The notes below the pieces were generated by a model. That model worked only from the letters and a program-made list of their open reading frames with translations. It searched no databases and was not told the DNA's origin. A stretch of DNA of 64,000 nt from Tubiluchus corallicola. Taxonomy: Eukaryota > Priapulida > Priapulimorpha > Priapulimorphida > Tubiluchidae. Below are positions 22,831 through 32,660 of this stretch, piece by piece. Within the stretch, counting starts at the first letter, position 1; every line of letters starts with the position of its first letter. The position numbers were made by a program, and so were the translations under genes. Where the stretch lies: the NCBI GenBank assembly GCA_030141605.1, contig JAQGDQ010000094.1:560001-624000 (forward strand), read 5' to 3'.

Positions 22831-24009
22831 CCTACGAAATCCTATATCTACTCCATAATCGAATTTATAAAAAAGATAATTATTAAATTCAGAATCAAGA
22901 TGATGTACATACACTGTATATTTTTGTGTCACTATTTAGGTGGACATTTTTTGTCTCTTGATCATTTTATTTTGATTCCCACTTTGTCTCTGACTATGCT
23001 GACAACTGGATCAGTTAAAGTTTGCTCTGTAAACAAAATTAAATACCATTGACATGGCTAGATATTATACTTTATCATTCATATTTGCTTCTGCTTCTGT
23101 TTGCAGAATATCACCTTTCTCTCTTACTCTTATTATTAATCACCTATGTGCAGTATCTGGATAACTGGCACGGCAATAGAACTATAAAAGGGAGTTCTGG
23201 GAAAAAATTAAGTCAGGTTTATAGTCTTGATTTGTGGTCCTTGTGAAGCGAAGTCAAAAGCTCTCTTTGTTGATAGATCGTGCAGTAACAATAGGTCCTA
23301 GAATCTAGGCTTGTATGTACGGAACGGCATACATACTTACTGTTAGGAAAGAACCAATATCTCAAAGACAGAACATGGTAACATGTAGCCTACATTTTAA
23401 GCATGATATGTAAGACTGCCATACTAACTCAGTGTGCCATTGGTAAATACATAAATGCATAGATATAGCCCAACTATCATCGCAGTATGTACAACTATTG
23501 CCTCGTACAATAATAGTACCCGTACAGGGGCAGTTACAACAATGTTATAAAAAAGCACAGGCAGTTCCAAAACCTAATATACAACACAGCTATAAATATT
23601 GTAACACATCATCAGACGTCAGTCAGGTCTGAGGTAGCAAACAAGTTTCTTATCACACTTCTGACACCAGTGTAGTGAAGAGGCGCTTCGTGTCAAATTA
23701 TGTTGATGTGCGCAGCTCAGTTAGATCAAGACAGAAGAGAGATTTATTGTAAAATCCCTTGCCAGGCCCTTTGTTGCGTGTTCTTGGCGATGGTCTGAAT
23801 CGTCAGATTTTTTAATTAAAACACATTTGCTGCTAGTCAAACGTTCAGGTGTCAGTTTGTTTTTGCATATACATGTAAATTATATTATCTGCTAGCACAG
23901 AGTCCAGTTCATGTATCAGGCATAAAGCTAAAATAGGCTAGATGCATTAAATAATCATGCTTTTTTTAGTTTTTCTGCATTCTTTAACGTTGGCCTTACC
24001 TATTTTCAG
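22831..24009. other. Flank where the first exon of the membrane-protein gene may lie
   Basis: No firm feature. An ATG at 23054 opens a hydrophobic, signal-peptide-like frame (MARYYTLSFIFASASVC), and a weak GTGCAG donor near 23145 would give the phase-1 junction needed at 24010. Donor quality is poor, so I do not call an exon. Confidence 0.25.
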
Positions 24010-24179
24010 CTTTTACAGTGGTTGCCTTTAGTAATGCGACCCAAGCAGTCAACTGGGCTTATCACGTCCGTTTCAATGGCGTCTCCAAGAAATTAAAATG
24101 GAGTGCGCCTGAGAGTGAGATGTCCGATGAGAACTTGTGTTTCTTTGCACAGTATAAAATCAACAGCACTTCATGGAAG
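24010..24179 (+). CDS. Membrane-protein exon A (ectodomain)
   Basis: Acceptor TTTTCAG ends at 24009; the donor GTTGGT at 24180 is weak. Enters in phase 1, leaves in phase 0. One frame open throughout, ending CFFAQYKINSTSWK. Confidence 0.65.
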
Positions 24180-27100
24180 GTTGGTTTCGCTATTAGTTAT
24201 TCTTGCCATTCGATTTTTACGTGCAATCAAATAGATAATTACTCCTTATTTCAATGATGTCTATTTGATTTAATACCAAAAAGGTGCTAGAAAGCACATT
24301 TTTGATGACTGTCATCAAAAGAAATGAATTAACAAAATCCTTCAACGGAAACTTACATTCGACTTTTAACTCTCATTCTGTTCTGTAATCCGAATGCAGA
24401 GAAAGTTGTTATTTAGCATGTCGTTTGATGTACAGTGCACAAGGTACATAGCTTTTCCAGTTCGGAATTTTTCTTTTAAATGAAGCCAATTCCTCTCTTG
24501 TCCTCCGTAAAGATTTTATAGTCCTACTCTGCCAGCCCATTCTGCATTGTAGTTCCTATTATTGCATTAAATAAAGTTGAACTCGAGTGACATCACATAT
24601 TAATTATTTAGAAGCTCGACTGTCACATGTGCTCTCGGGTGTCCTTTATTATGAATACTACAAGTTTCAATTTTGCCAGGATTTACCTTGTGGCGATGGA
24701 CGGATTTCGCACAGCGTCAGGTCTGCTCGTATCGGATCATGTGAAGGTTATAGTTCAGATTTGACTTATGGTATGACAACTTGCTTATGCCAGAAGGATG
24801 AAATGCAGGATTACACTTGCCCTCCTGCGTCTGAAGCTATGACAGGTAGCATTAATTACTGATCTCATAACTGGAACAACTAAAACTCCCTTTTCAACAT
24901 TTAACATTTCACTGCCATTAGACCATTTTCCTACTCTGTGGAAAACCGCTAACGTCTGTCACCAACTCCAATCTTCTCAGTCTTGAAACTAGTCAAAATG
25001 AAGAACTAATCAAAATTAACAATTGGATGATAGCTAACAAACTAACAGTAAATTATAACAAGATCAAGTACATATTGATTACTAATAAACCTACTCGTCC
25101 TATTACAATCAAAATAAGCAATAATGTTCTTTATCAAACAAATAGAATCAAATATCTTGAACTACATATAGACGTTCACATGAAATAGAATACATACATA
25201 AAAACCATTGCGGATAAAGTTAATAAAAATTCTTGTACAATCAGCAGACTTACGTACTACACTGATACAAAAACCGTGAAGATGATATACTACTTTTATA
25301 CATCCCTATTTGCTTTGGGATGGGGGAGAGCAAAAAATAATAGCCTGCAATAATATATGTATAGACTGCGAGAGATCCAGGTTGGTTTTGATATGATTGT
25401 GATTAACGAAGAAAACCATGCGACATTTTTAGTTTTACGATACGTCACGATGTCGAGGTAAAAAAGCAAATAATGGACACCTATAGACGTAAAATTCTAC
25501 GAAAAGTTTATTATATTTCAGTTTTGTTATGGGTTGATGTATTTATCTACGCATTGTTTGGAATACCTTGCGTCCTATTGGTGTTTGTACTAACGCCATA
25601 TCTCATATGCTCAAAACGCAAAGACTGTAAGAATGAAGATGATGATGATGATGAAGACATTCCATTAGATGACAGCTCTTCAGTATCAAGTCTTGCAAAT
25701 GGTGTTGTTAGTGAACAAAGGCAGGAAGTGCGGCAATCCTTGAGTGCCGTGAACAATACAATAATTTCAAATGACGGTGTGTCTTTGGAGAACTTTGATA
25801 CTCGAACAAGCTTCAGTTATGTCGCAACAGACGGCACTATAGTATCACATGGGACTCGGCCACAGGAAAATAATAATTATGATTTAAGAAGCATTACGGA
25901 ACCAATACGTCCCGAACAAGGTACAAATAATGTTTTCGTGGTTCTACGTAACACATATTTAGTTGCTTTACTTAGTGAAATATTTGAATTTTCAGCAAAA
26001 TGTAAAATTGTAAAGAAAAACTAAATTCTTAAAGGGGAATAAAATGGAACTTTAAGGTATATCCCCCAAAAAACTTTCCACACAAAGTTACGTTACCCAG
26101 CCTTACGCTTACCTGTTTGAACGACTTATGTAATTGGATATTCATGTATCCCAGTCATCACCACTGACTCAACCAAAAAATGCATTGCTAATCTTACCAA
26201 CGGCGTAAAGTAATTCATACTTTTGCTTAGTTAGCAAAGAGTGTGCTACGAATGCTCTAATTTTTTGAAACTTTACCCAATGTTATCTAAACTTGTTTCA
26301 AATGACTTGCAGTCAAAATGGCTGCGCCAAATGGTCATCGCCGGACTTTAAATTTACAAGTTTTATACAGCGTTACTGATAGCGCAAACTCCGCGTGTAG
26401 TAAGATATCACGTTAGTGATAAAAAATTTCAAGACGAATTTTTAAGCTTTAATTCTCAAGAGGGTATTCTTGTCATTTGAAATGGGATTCAGGTTTTGTT
26501 ATGTGATTTAACTTGTGAAGTGGTTTCTGATAAACCCGTTTGTACTTCGTTAGTTTTTTTGTATTCTTCTCCCTTTCCTTTTTCATCTTTTCCCCGTTCC
26601 ATACCTCTTTTCGTATTTTAACGCAAGTTTTTGTTGCTTTCTTTCTGTTTTCCTTCTTGTGCGTTTCTCGTCTTCTTCTGCGACGTTGCTATTTGCCCCT
26701 TTTCATTTTTCTCTTGTTTTTCATCTTTTTTGCTGTATTTCTTCTTCTTTTTTTTCAGTTTTTCACATTTTGTGTTTGTTTTTGGTTTCGATGTAAATCT
26801 TTGTTATATTATATTATATTATATTATATTATATTATATTATATTATATTATATTATATTATATTATATTATATTATATTATATTATATTATATTATATT
26901 ATATTATATTATATTATATTATATTATATTATATTATATTATATTATATTATATTATATTATATTATATTATATTATATTATATTATATTATATTATATT
27001 ATATTATATTATATTATATTATATTATATTATATTATATTATATTATATTATTTAATTTCTGATGCTGATGATGATTTTACGTTTTGCAATTTTTTGTCT

Positions 27101-27184
27101 TTTTTTATAGGAGCAGATGCAGCTCCACCTGCTTATGAAGACTTATCACCTCCAGAGTACAATGCTGCTGTTAGACTTGAATGA
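24010..27184 (+). CDS. Unidentified single-pass membrane protein with Cys-bearing ectodomain and C-terminal PPAY motif (5'-partial)
   Basis: Four exons with matching phases: 24010-24179, 24680-24845, 25522-25920, 27111-27184 (809 nt, about 269 residues, N-terminus missing). Exon A encodes an ectodomain stretch (FTVVAFSNATQAVNWAYHV...) with an N-glycosylation site (NAT). Exon B carries five cysteines (LPCGDGRISHS, GSCEGYSSD, CLCQKD, YTCPP). Exon C has one strongly hydrophobic helix (FGIPCVLLVFVLTPYLIC), a basic stop-transfer SKRKDCK, an acidic run NEDDDDDEDIPLDD and a polar tail. The last exon encodes GADAAPPAYEDLSPPEYN to the stop, with a WW-binding PPxY motif (PPAY). That suggests type I topology and recruitment of a Nedd4-like ligase or other WW protein. 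The layout recalls Shisa/WBP1-type proteins, but I cannot assign a family. Confidence 0.75.
24680..24845 (+). CDS. Membrane-protein exon B (cysteine-rich ectodomain)
   Basis: Acceptor TTTTGCCAG ends at 24679; donor GTAGCA at 24846. Phase 0 in, phase 1 out. It encodes five cysteines within 55 residues, likely disulfide-bonded outside the cell. Confidence 0.7.
24969..25335 (+). mobile_element. Reverse-transcriptase fragment of a non-LTR retrotransposon (sense, in intron)
   Basis: One frame with a single internal stop reads LIKINNWMIANKLTVNYNKI, then NRIKYLELHIDVHMK (stop) NTYIKTIADKVNKN, then MIYYFYTSLFALGWG. These match the post-YADD palm/thumb region of jockey/CR1-type RTs (I--W---NKL-LN--KT, IKYLG--ID, KV-KN-G, YY--- P-L-YG-). 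The stop falls where a Trp is usual. It lies in the intron between membrane-protein exons B and C. 5' and 3' parts are missing. Confidence 0.85.
25522..25920 (+). CDS. Membrane-protein exon C (transmembrane helix and cytoplasmic tail)
   Basis: Acceptor TATTTCAG ends at 25521; donor GTACAA at 25921. Phase 1 on both sides. It contains the transmembrane segment, a Lys/Arg stop-transfer sequence, an acidic stretch and a Ser/Thr/Asn-rich tail. Confidence 0.75.
26190..26480 (+). repeat. Dispersed repeat family R1, copy 1
   Basis: Matches the reverse complement of about 40920-41215 over roughly 290 bp. Shared blocks include CTTTTGCTTAGTTAGCA, GTGTGCTAC, TGTTATCTAAA, AGTTTTATACAG, GTTACTG and AAAAATTTCAAGAC. 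No coding capacity. It lies in the last intron of the membrane-protein gene. Confidence 0.8.
26540..26800 (+). repeat. Polypyrimidine tract
   Basis: About 260 bp of almost pure T/C on the + strand immediately before the (ATATT)n array. It has H-DNA potential and creates open frames of no coding significance. Confidence 0.6.
26806..27052. repeat. (ATATT)n microsatellite, about 50 perfect units
   Basis: An uninterrupted pentanucleotide array of about 247 bp, ending some 58 bp upstream of the last exon of the membrane-protein gene. Confidence 0.97.
27111..27184 (+). CDS. Membrane-protein terminal exon (PPAY motif)
   Basis: Acceptor TTTTTTATAG ends at 27110. It encodes GADAAPPAYEDLSPPEYN, then AAVRLE and TGA. 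The carried G from exon C completes the first Gly codon. Confidence 0.75.
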
Positions 27185-30150
27185 CTGAGCGCTATAAATT
27201 TTCACTAAATTTGAGGTCTTGTATTTATTATATTTAAATATACGACGTTTCGGCTACATTCTGCAACCTTTTTCAAATGATTATTAAAAATGATCAAATT
27301 GCGCCCAATATTCTATTGTGCGTCTGTCCTATTTAGTATAGAAAATCTCTCAAATGGACACTATTATGCCTTCTGTACGCTGGTCGTCCCAGCACTTTCA
27401 TTGTATATAAATTTTGTTTTTACAAAGTGCAAATGAGTAAACTAAAGCTAAACTAATTAAGTAAATAACAACTGTATAACGACATATTTAAATCTTAAAA
27501 CATTGCGAGTGACAAAATATCTGCAATTTAGATTTTTTGGCGAGAACAACAGATTTTTTGCAATGCACTTTTGAACTTGAAAAGGTGTGGATCTTAAAAC
27601 ATTCCAAGCGACAAAATAGATCAGAACTGCATTGTATTATTGAGCTACGATGTACTATTTATAGTCGTGAGTCAACAATCAACCGCCTCCCCGGGGCCTC
27701 TTGGTTTTTACCTACGTAGAATTTCTGATGCATCACCCCCCACCATCACTCCGCACTGTGAATTAATTCCGCAAATAAGCTGCATTATTGCATTGTGTTG
27801 ACGATCTAATGAAATTTACATAAATTTCAATGTACGGTTTCACTTCTATTCACTGGGATAATTACTTTCGTGCGACGAATATTGCGTATTAACCAGGCGG
27901 CCATGTTTTTATATTTTTACAGTCCAGCAATAATCGGACACTGTACTTATTTTTGACGATTGGCGTGACCAGAATCTAGTTAAATATTATAGACACTTCT
28001 CTGAACCAGCACAGATCCTTTTAGCCGTATTTGGAAGTATCATGTGCACGTTTTCCCAATAAGGTAACAGTTGGTGCAGTATGGCAGACGAAACCGTCTA
28101 GAGGCAATTTTCCTGTTGGACGCCCATCCATTTACTAATTAGGCCCAACATTGGTTAACTTTATACTAATGTCACAAATTTGACTCCACTGTTAGTATAC
28201 TCACCCTCACCTTCCCACGCGTTTACATTTCTGATTATTAACATTTACCATTCGCAAAAATCCCATGGTATTTGGTGAATTTTATGTTGCTTGCATACTT
28301 TATTTACTTTTTAGCTAAACGTTGTTTTTACAACAACTAATAGACGCGCTTCTATTAGCATGCAATGTCTAAACCACAGCAAACTCAATTATATGTTAAA
28401 TATAAAAGGCTTAAAAGCTGTGGTAGCTATATGCTTTTTTACTTAAATTTGAATTTAGTCTAACATTAAAACATCAGTGAAATTATTTTTCACTAGTTCT
28501 AAAAAATTATTGTAAGCTATTTTAAAAAGTTTGACGCATTTTCTGAAAAAGATTCTTATTGTAAATGTTTCAAGACGTGCTAATTTGCAAATTATTACAG
28601 CAGGAAATGTGCACCTGATCATATGAAACAACCTTGATTGATCAACTGTTACTGTCAATCAATGCGCGAGCTTTTATCAGGACTGCTATAATAATGCAAA
28701 ACATTCTTTAAATAAAATTTATATCATAATTATACTCTTGGCAAAAAACAATTAGACAGAGAGCACATAGTGTGTAGTTGGCAAATTAAAGTAACTAAGA
28801 CTCGGAAAACGAGTAAAATCATATAAAATAGTGACGCAAACAACAGGTACAAATTGTAAATCTGTAGTGACTGTATACAATTAATAATTAGCAGTTATAT
28901 TAATAGCGTTGGTGCTGCAGATTTTATCATTTTTAATCTGTGATAATTTAGGCCGATCTTCCAATATGAGTTCCAATTAGAATGAGTTTATTTTGCATTT
29001 TTATACAGGTCTCTATAAGCTAAATAGAGTAAAATAGAATAATATAGCACTATTTTATCTTTATGCAAAAATAAGTGAGATAAAATAATATTGATACTGA
29101 GGTTTTCGTTTAGATTTTAAAACATACATACGTACTATATGTTCTATCTATTCATTTAAGGTGGCGAAATTAAAATCAACTTTGAGATTGAGAGACTTCT
29201 AATGCCAACTCCATGTTCGTTTAAACTGTCTTTTTGCAAAATTTTTATTGTTCTTGTGTCTTATTTCCCGATGCGCATCGTTTCCTTTTTTGTTGTCGGA
29301 TTTCCTAAAAATTTGATAATACCGGTGTATTCCTATGTGGGAATGTTAGGCATTGTAAATCGCAAAGAATCGCAAAGCCATATTTTGGAGAAATGAATTG
29401 ATTGGCGTGAAATAGATTCAAATGTTATAATCACAGACATGCGTTAAAATAAACAATAAGAAAAGTTGAAAAAAGTAAGTGCATCACAAAAATTGTTAGT
29501 ATCCCTATGATTTTAAGAACCGTGATGTATATAGATGTACACAGATATACAGATGATATATAACGCAGTAGCTACAAAATAGAAAAGCAATAATGATTGT
29601 AAAAAAACATTAAAAAGGGTTCTTTGGGAGCGTTTTAAGAACTCGTTACCAACTTCTAAGATCAAAGTTAAAGGTAAAAAGTGATCTTATTCTTCTCAAA
29701 TCTAATAATGAAATCTGTCACTGTTACAGTTCAAAATATTGTACTTTTGCAGGGGAGTTTTGTGAAGAATCTTTAATCGTGCGTGACCTTGCAGAAGTAG
29801 CGATTAATTGTAGATAGTGTCCACGCAGCGGCTGAGACTTATGACCTTTTTCAATGACTTTTTTGTTTTCCATCATCTCTAGTGACTTAATAGCTGAATT
29901 CATTTTTGATGTGTGTTGCTTATAGCGTGTTGCAAGGGTTAAATAATTTCAGGGAAAAAGAAAGACGAATTCGAGTACAATAATAATTTAAACGTTAATA
30001 ATTTACACTTATATCATGTTTATGATAGATGAAGAGAGGTTTTGTTGAAACTCTAGTAACGATCGTTAAAGTGCAATATCACTGTTTTACAGCTTGCTAT
30101 AAAGTGTCGGTAGGAAATAATGGCTTGCTACAGGATCTGTTCTTGCCAGA
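27185..30150. other. 3' flank and gene-free interval
   Basis: It begins with the likely 3' UTR of the membrane-protein gene. About 27238-27300 holds ACGACGTTTCGGCTACATT followed by CCTTTTTCAAATGATTA, reminiscent of termini of Penelope-type or similar elements (low confidence). The rest is AT-rich with no supported gene. Confidence 0.4.
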
Positions 30151-30159
30151 TTGAGTGCA

Positions 30160-30350
30160 GAGAGGGTGAAAGACAGTAAGAGAAATAAAATGCTAATAGA
30201 AAAAAGAGCAAAACGAGCGAAAAACGGGGGTAAAAAAAGAATAATAAAAATAGAAAAAAGAAGTAATGAAAAAGATGAGATGGTGCGCATCCTGAGAAAG
30301 AAAGAAAGAGAGAAAGCGAGAGAGAGAGAGAAAGCGAGAGAGAGAGAGAA

Positions 30351-30408
<58 letters not shown>

Positions 30409-30460
30409 CGCGTGTGTGTGGGAGAGACAGAGGGAAAATAAGAGAGGAAGAGAAGCTTAA
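30160..30460. repeat. Purine-rich tract with (GA)n core
   Basis: About 300 bp of almost pure purine on the + strand. The core at 30297-30404 is made of GAGAGAGAAAGC units giving way to (GA)n. The apparent Arg/Glu/Lys-rich frame here is a composition artefact. Confidence 0.85.
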
Positions 30461-30674
30461 ACGAACGAAAAAGTATGAATCGGAAGTGGTATCAATTTAC
30501 TATGCATGAGTTCTGTTTCATATACGCCGTAGCAGCAACGGTATGTCATGCATTTTTAACATCATATAGGTTGCTTTATATTACTATCTCCTATAGTAAT
30601 TAATAATGTACGAAATAGACGGTCAGTCTTGATTCGATCGTCAGCGTTGCAATTTAGGATAACAGAGAAACGCA

Positions 30675-31012
30675 ACAGCTTACCGGGCTTTCTACAGCTT
30701 ACCTGACTTTGTACAGCTTACCCGGTTTTCACAGCTTACTCAGCTTTCTACAGATTACCTGACTTTCTGAAGATTACCAGCCTTTCTGCAACTTACCTGG
30801 CTTTCTGCAACTTGCCTGGTTTTCTACAGCTTACCCAGCTGTCGGCCACTTAGATGGCTTTCTACAGTTTACCTGCTCTCTACAGCTTACCCGGCTTTCT
30901 GCAACTTACATGGCTTTCTACAGTTTACCTGGCTTTCTACAGATTACCCGGTTTTCTGCAACTTACATGGCTTTCTACAGTTTACCTGCTTTCTACAGAT
31001 TACCCGATTTTC
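30675..31012. repeat. Minisatellite with ~19-bp unit
   Basis: About 17 imperfect units of the type CTTTCTACAGCTTACCTGG run without interruption. Variation is concentrated at CAGCTT/CAGATT/CAACTT and CCCGG/CCTGG/CATGG, with some higher-order similarity between alternate units (units with ACATGGC and ACCTG recur). Confidence 0.9.
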
Positions 31013-32490
31013 TTTATTGTACATAAAACGCTTCTGCCTAGTCGTAAATACATGCCACAGTCAATGAAATGTTTAGTGCACTCTATTGGAATAGAAATTT
31101 GAGGAAACACTGGTTACGTGGATTTCAACATTTTGATGACAAGTTATTGCGTTGCCTTCAAGTTCAATTTTTAACTTATTTCACGTTTTTGCGTCTTTCT
31201 GCCCATAAGTGTGGGCCACTAGGTTCAACAAATTATGCGGTTAACAGTTCTAATTTACGTGTGCTTTATTTTTGTATACTACTTATACACAGAAAACGAT
31301 ATATCAGAGTCACAATTAACAAAATAATAAATTTCACGAGAAATGATGTTGCAACAAGCTAAAAGTTTAAAAAGCCCGCCCAGTCTTACGACACTATGGG
31401 AATCCATCTTAGCAGTTATAGCTGAAGTTACAGTATTGAGATACATAGTGGTACTAATGAGCTATCACCTTGCTCAAAGTCGTTGATTTCTGCATACCAT
31501 GTAGCGTACCCGTATGCCAATGATTCTAACCCTGCAGGCCACGGCCTGTCAACCAGGACTTTTTCAATCTTAGCTTAATTTTATTCTGTGTAGGTTTGCA
31601 GTGTATGATGCGTTTTCTGATTTTGATTTTGAAGCACTGGCTAATGCACGACGTCAATGAGTGTGGTTTCATTGAATTCCCAAAATCCTTTAAGGTGAAA
31701 TGCACAATAAGTTTAAAAAGAATAAAAAAGTAAGAAAGAATAATAAAAACTTTTATAAAGTCATATTAAAGGTAAAACAGCTCAACCTTGCAGGTATAAA
31801 CATGTAAGTGTCCCTAAAGGGTAAATACGAACTGAAGCTTTCCTTATAAAGGTCACATTGTCATTCAGTGATTAATCAATTGACTTAGTCTACAAAGCCA
31901 GTGGTCATTTTTCAATCGAATTTACGATGTGTCACACGACAGTTTATCTACAGTTCGCTTTCACATATTTTACATATTATCCTTTCTCAAACTACATGCT
32001 AATGATTTACATTCTATGTTTGAGTAATTACGGTATCATGCATATTACATGGCTAGCGTTGTTGTGAGAGTATTTGCAGCGTGATGTGGTTTTTATTGAC
32101 CGTGCTACTCTCTGTACCTTACGAGAGCTTGTGCAGCGATATGTCATTGCGCCTGATCTGCATATTTATACAAGCCGAAGCTGAGTGCATGATATGTGTT
32201 TAGAATATAATATTGCATGAAATTATGCTCTCAGAGAGATGGTAAACGTTGAAGTGGACATTTGCTATGATTTATAAGCTATGGGCAGAAAGTTGGACGA
32301 ACGCCGTTTGCCATGCTATTAATTTCAAGAAGAAAGTTTTGTTTTCACATTTTAAAGAAATTCCAATTACGTTTAACTGCTGAAAGGCCGCAACGTATAC
32401 ATAATGTGACCAGTTAATTAAAATAAGTGATGAAAATTCTGCTATCTATTCATTCCAGGCATACAATATGATATTAATATAAACGAGTGT
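31013..32490. other. Gene-free interval
   Basis: No coding frame with recognisable homology and no repeat that I can support. Confidence 0.45.
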
Positions 32491-32499
32491 TTAGGCAAC

Positions 32500-32660
32500 A
32501 GGAATGGCAGAATGGTTACTATATGTGGTTGATGACCGAAGTTAAGCAACAATTGCCATAGTCAATAAATGGATGGGTTACCACCGGGAGCAATACTCAT
32601 TTTAAGTGGTTAAGATTTCACCGCCGTCTTAGTGTCATCTTGAGGTTAATCCCAATAATT
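32500..32660 (+). repeat. 5S-rRNA-like SINE head or 5S pseudogene fragment
   Basis: GATGACCGAAGTTAAGCAAC (32531-32550) and AATGGATGGGTTACCACCGG (32568-32587) match, in order and near-natural spacing, the 5S rRNA segments GATC-CCGAAGTTAAGCA and TTGGATGGGTGACCGCCTGG (internal control region). The left third of 5S is replaced by other sequence (GGCAGAATGGTTAC). Downstream ATTTCACCGCCGTCT resembles ATTTCGCCGCCGTAA at 43363, which suggests a SINE body. Confidence 0.65.

Noticed and set aside
23049-23246. Leu-rich signal-peptide-like frame as first exon of the membrane protein
   Set aside because: ATG 23054 is plausible but the only phase-compatible donor (GTGCAG) is poor; left as a hypothesis.
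26540-27056. Open frames of 141-214 residues (Phe-rich then Tyr/Ile/Leu repeats)
   Set aside because: Produced by the polypyrimidine tract and the (ATATT)n array; only the last 24 codons belong to a real exon.
30151-30441. 96-residue Lys/Arg/Glu-rich frame
   Set aside because: Purine-tract and (GA)n artefact.
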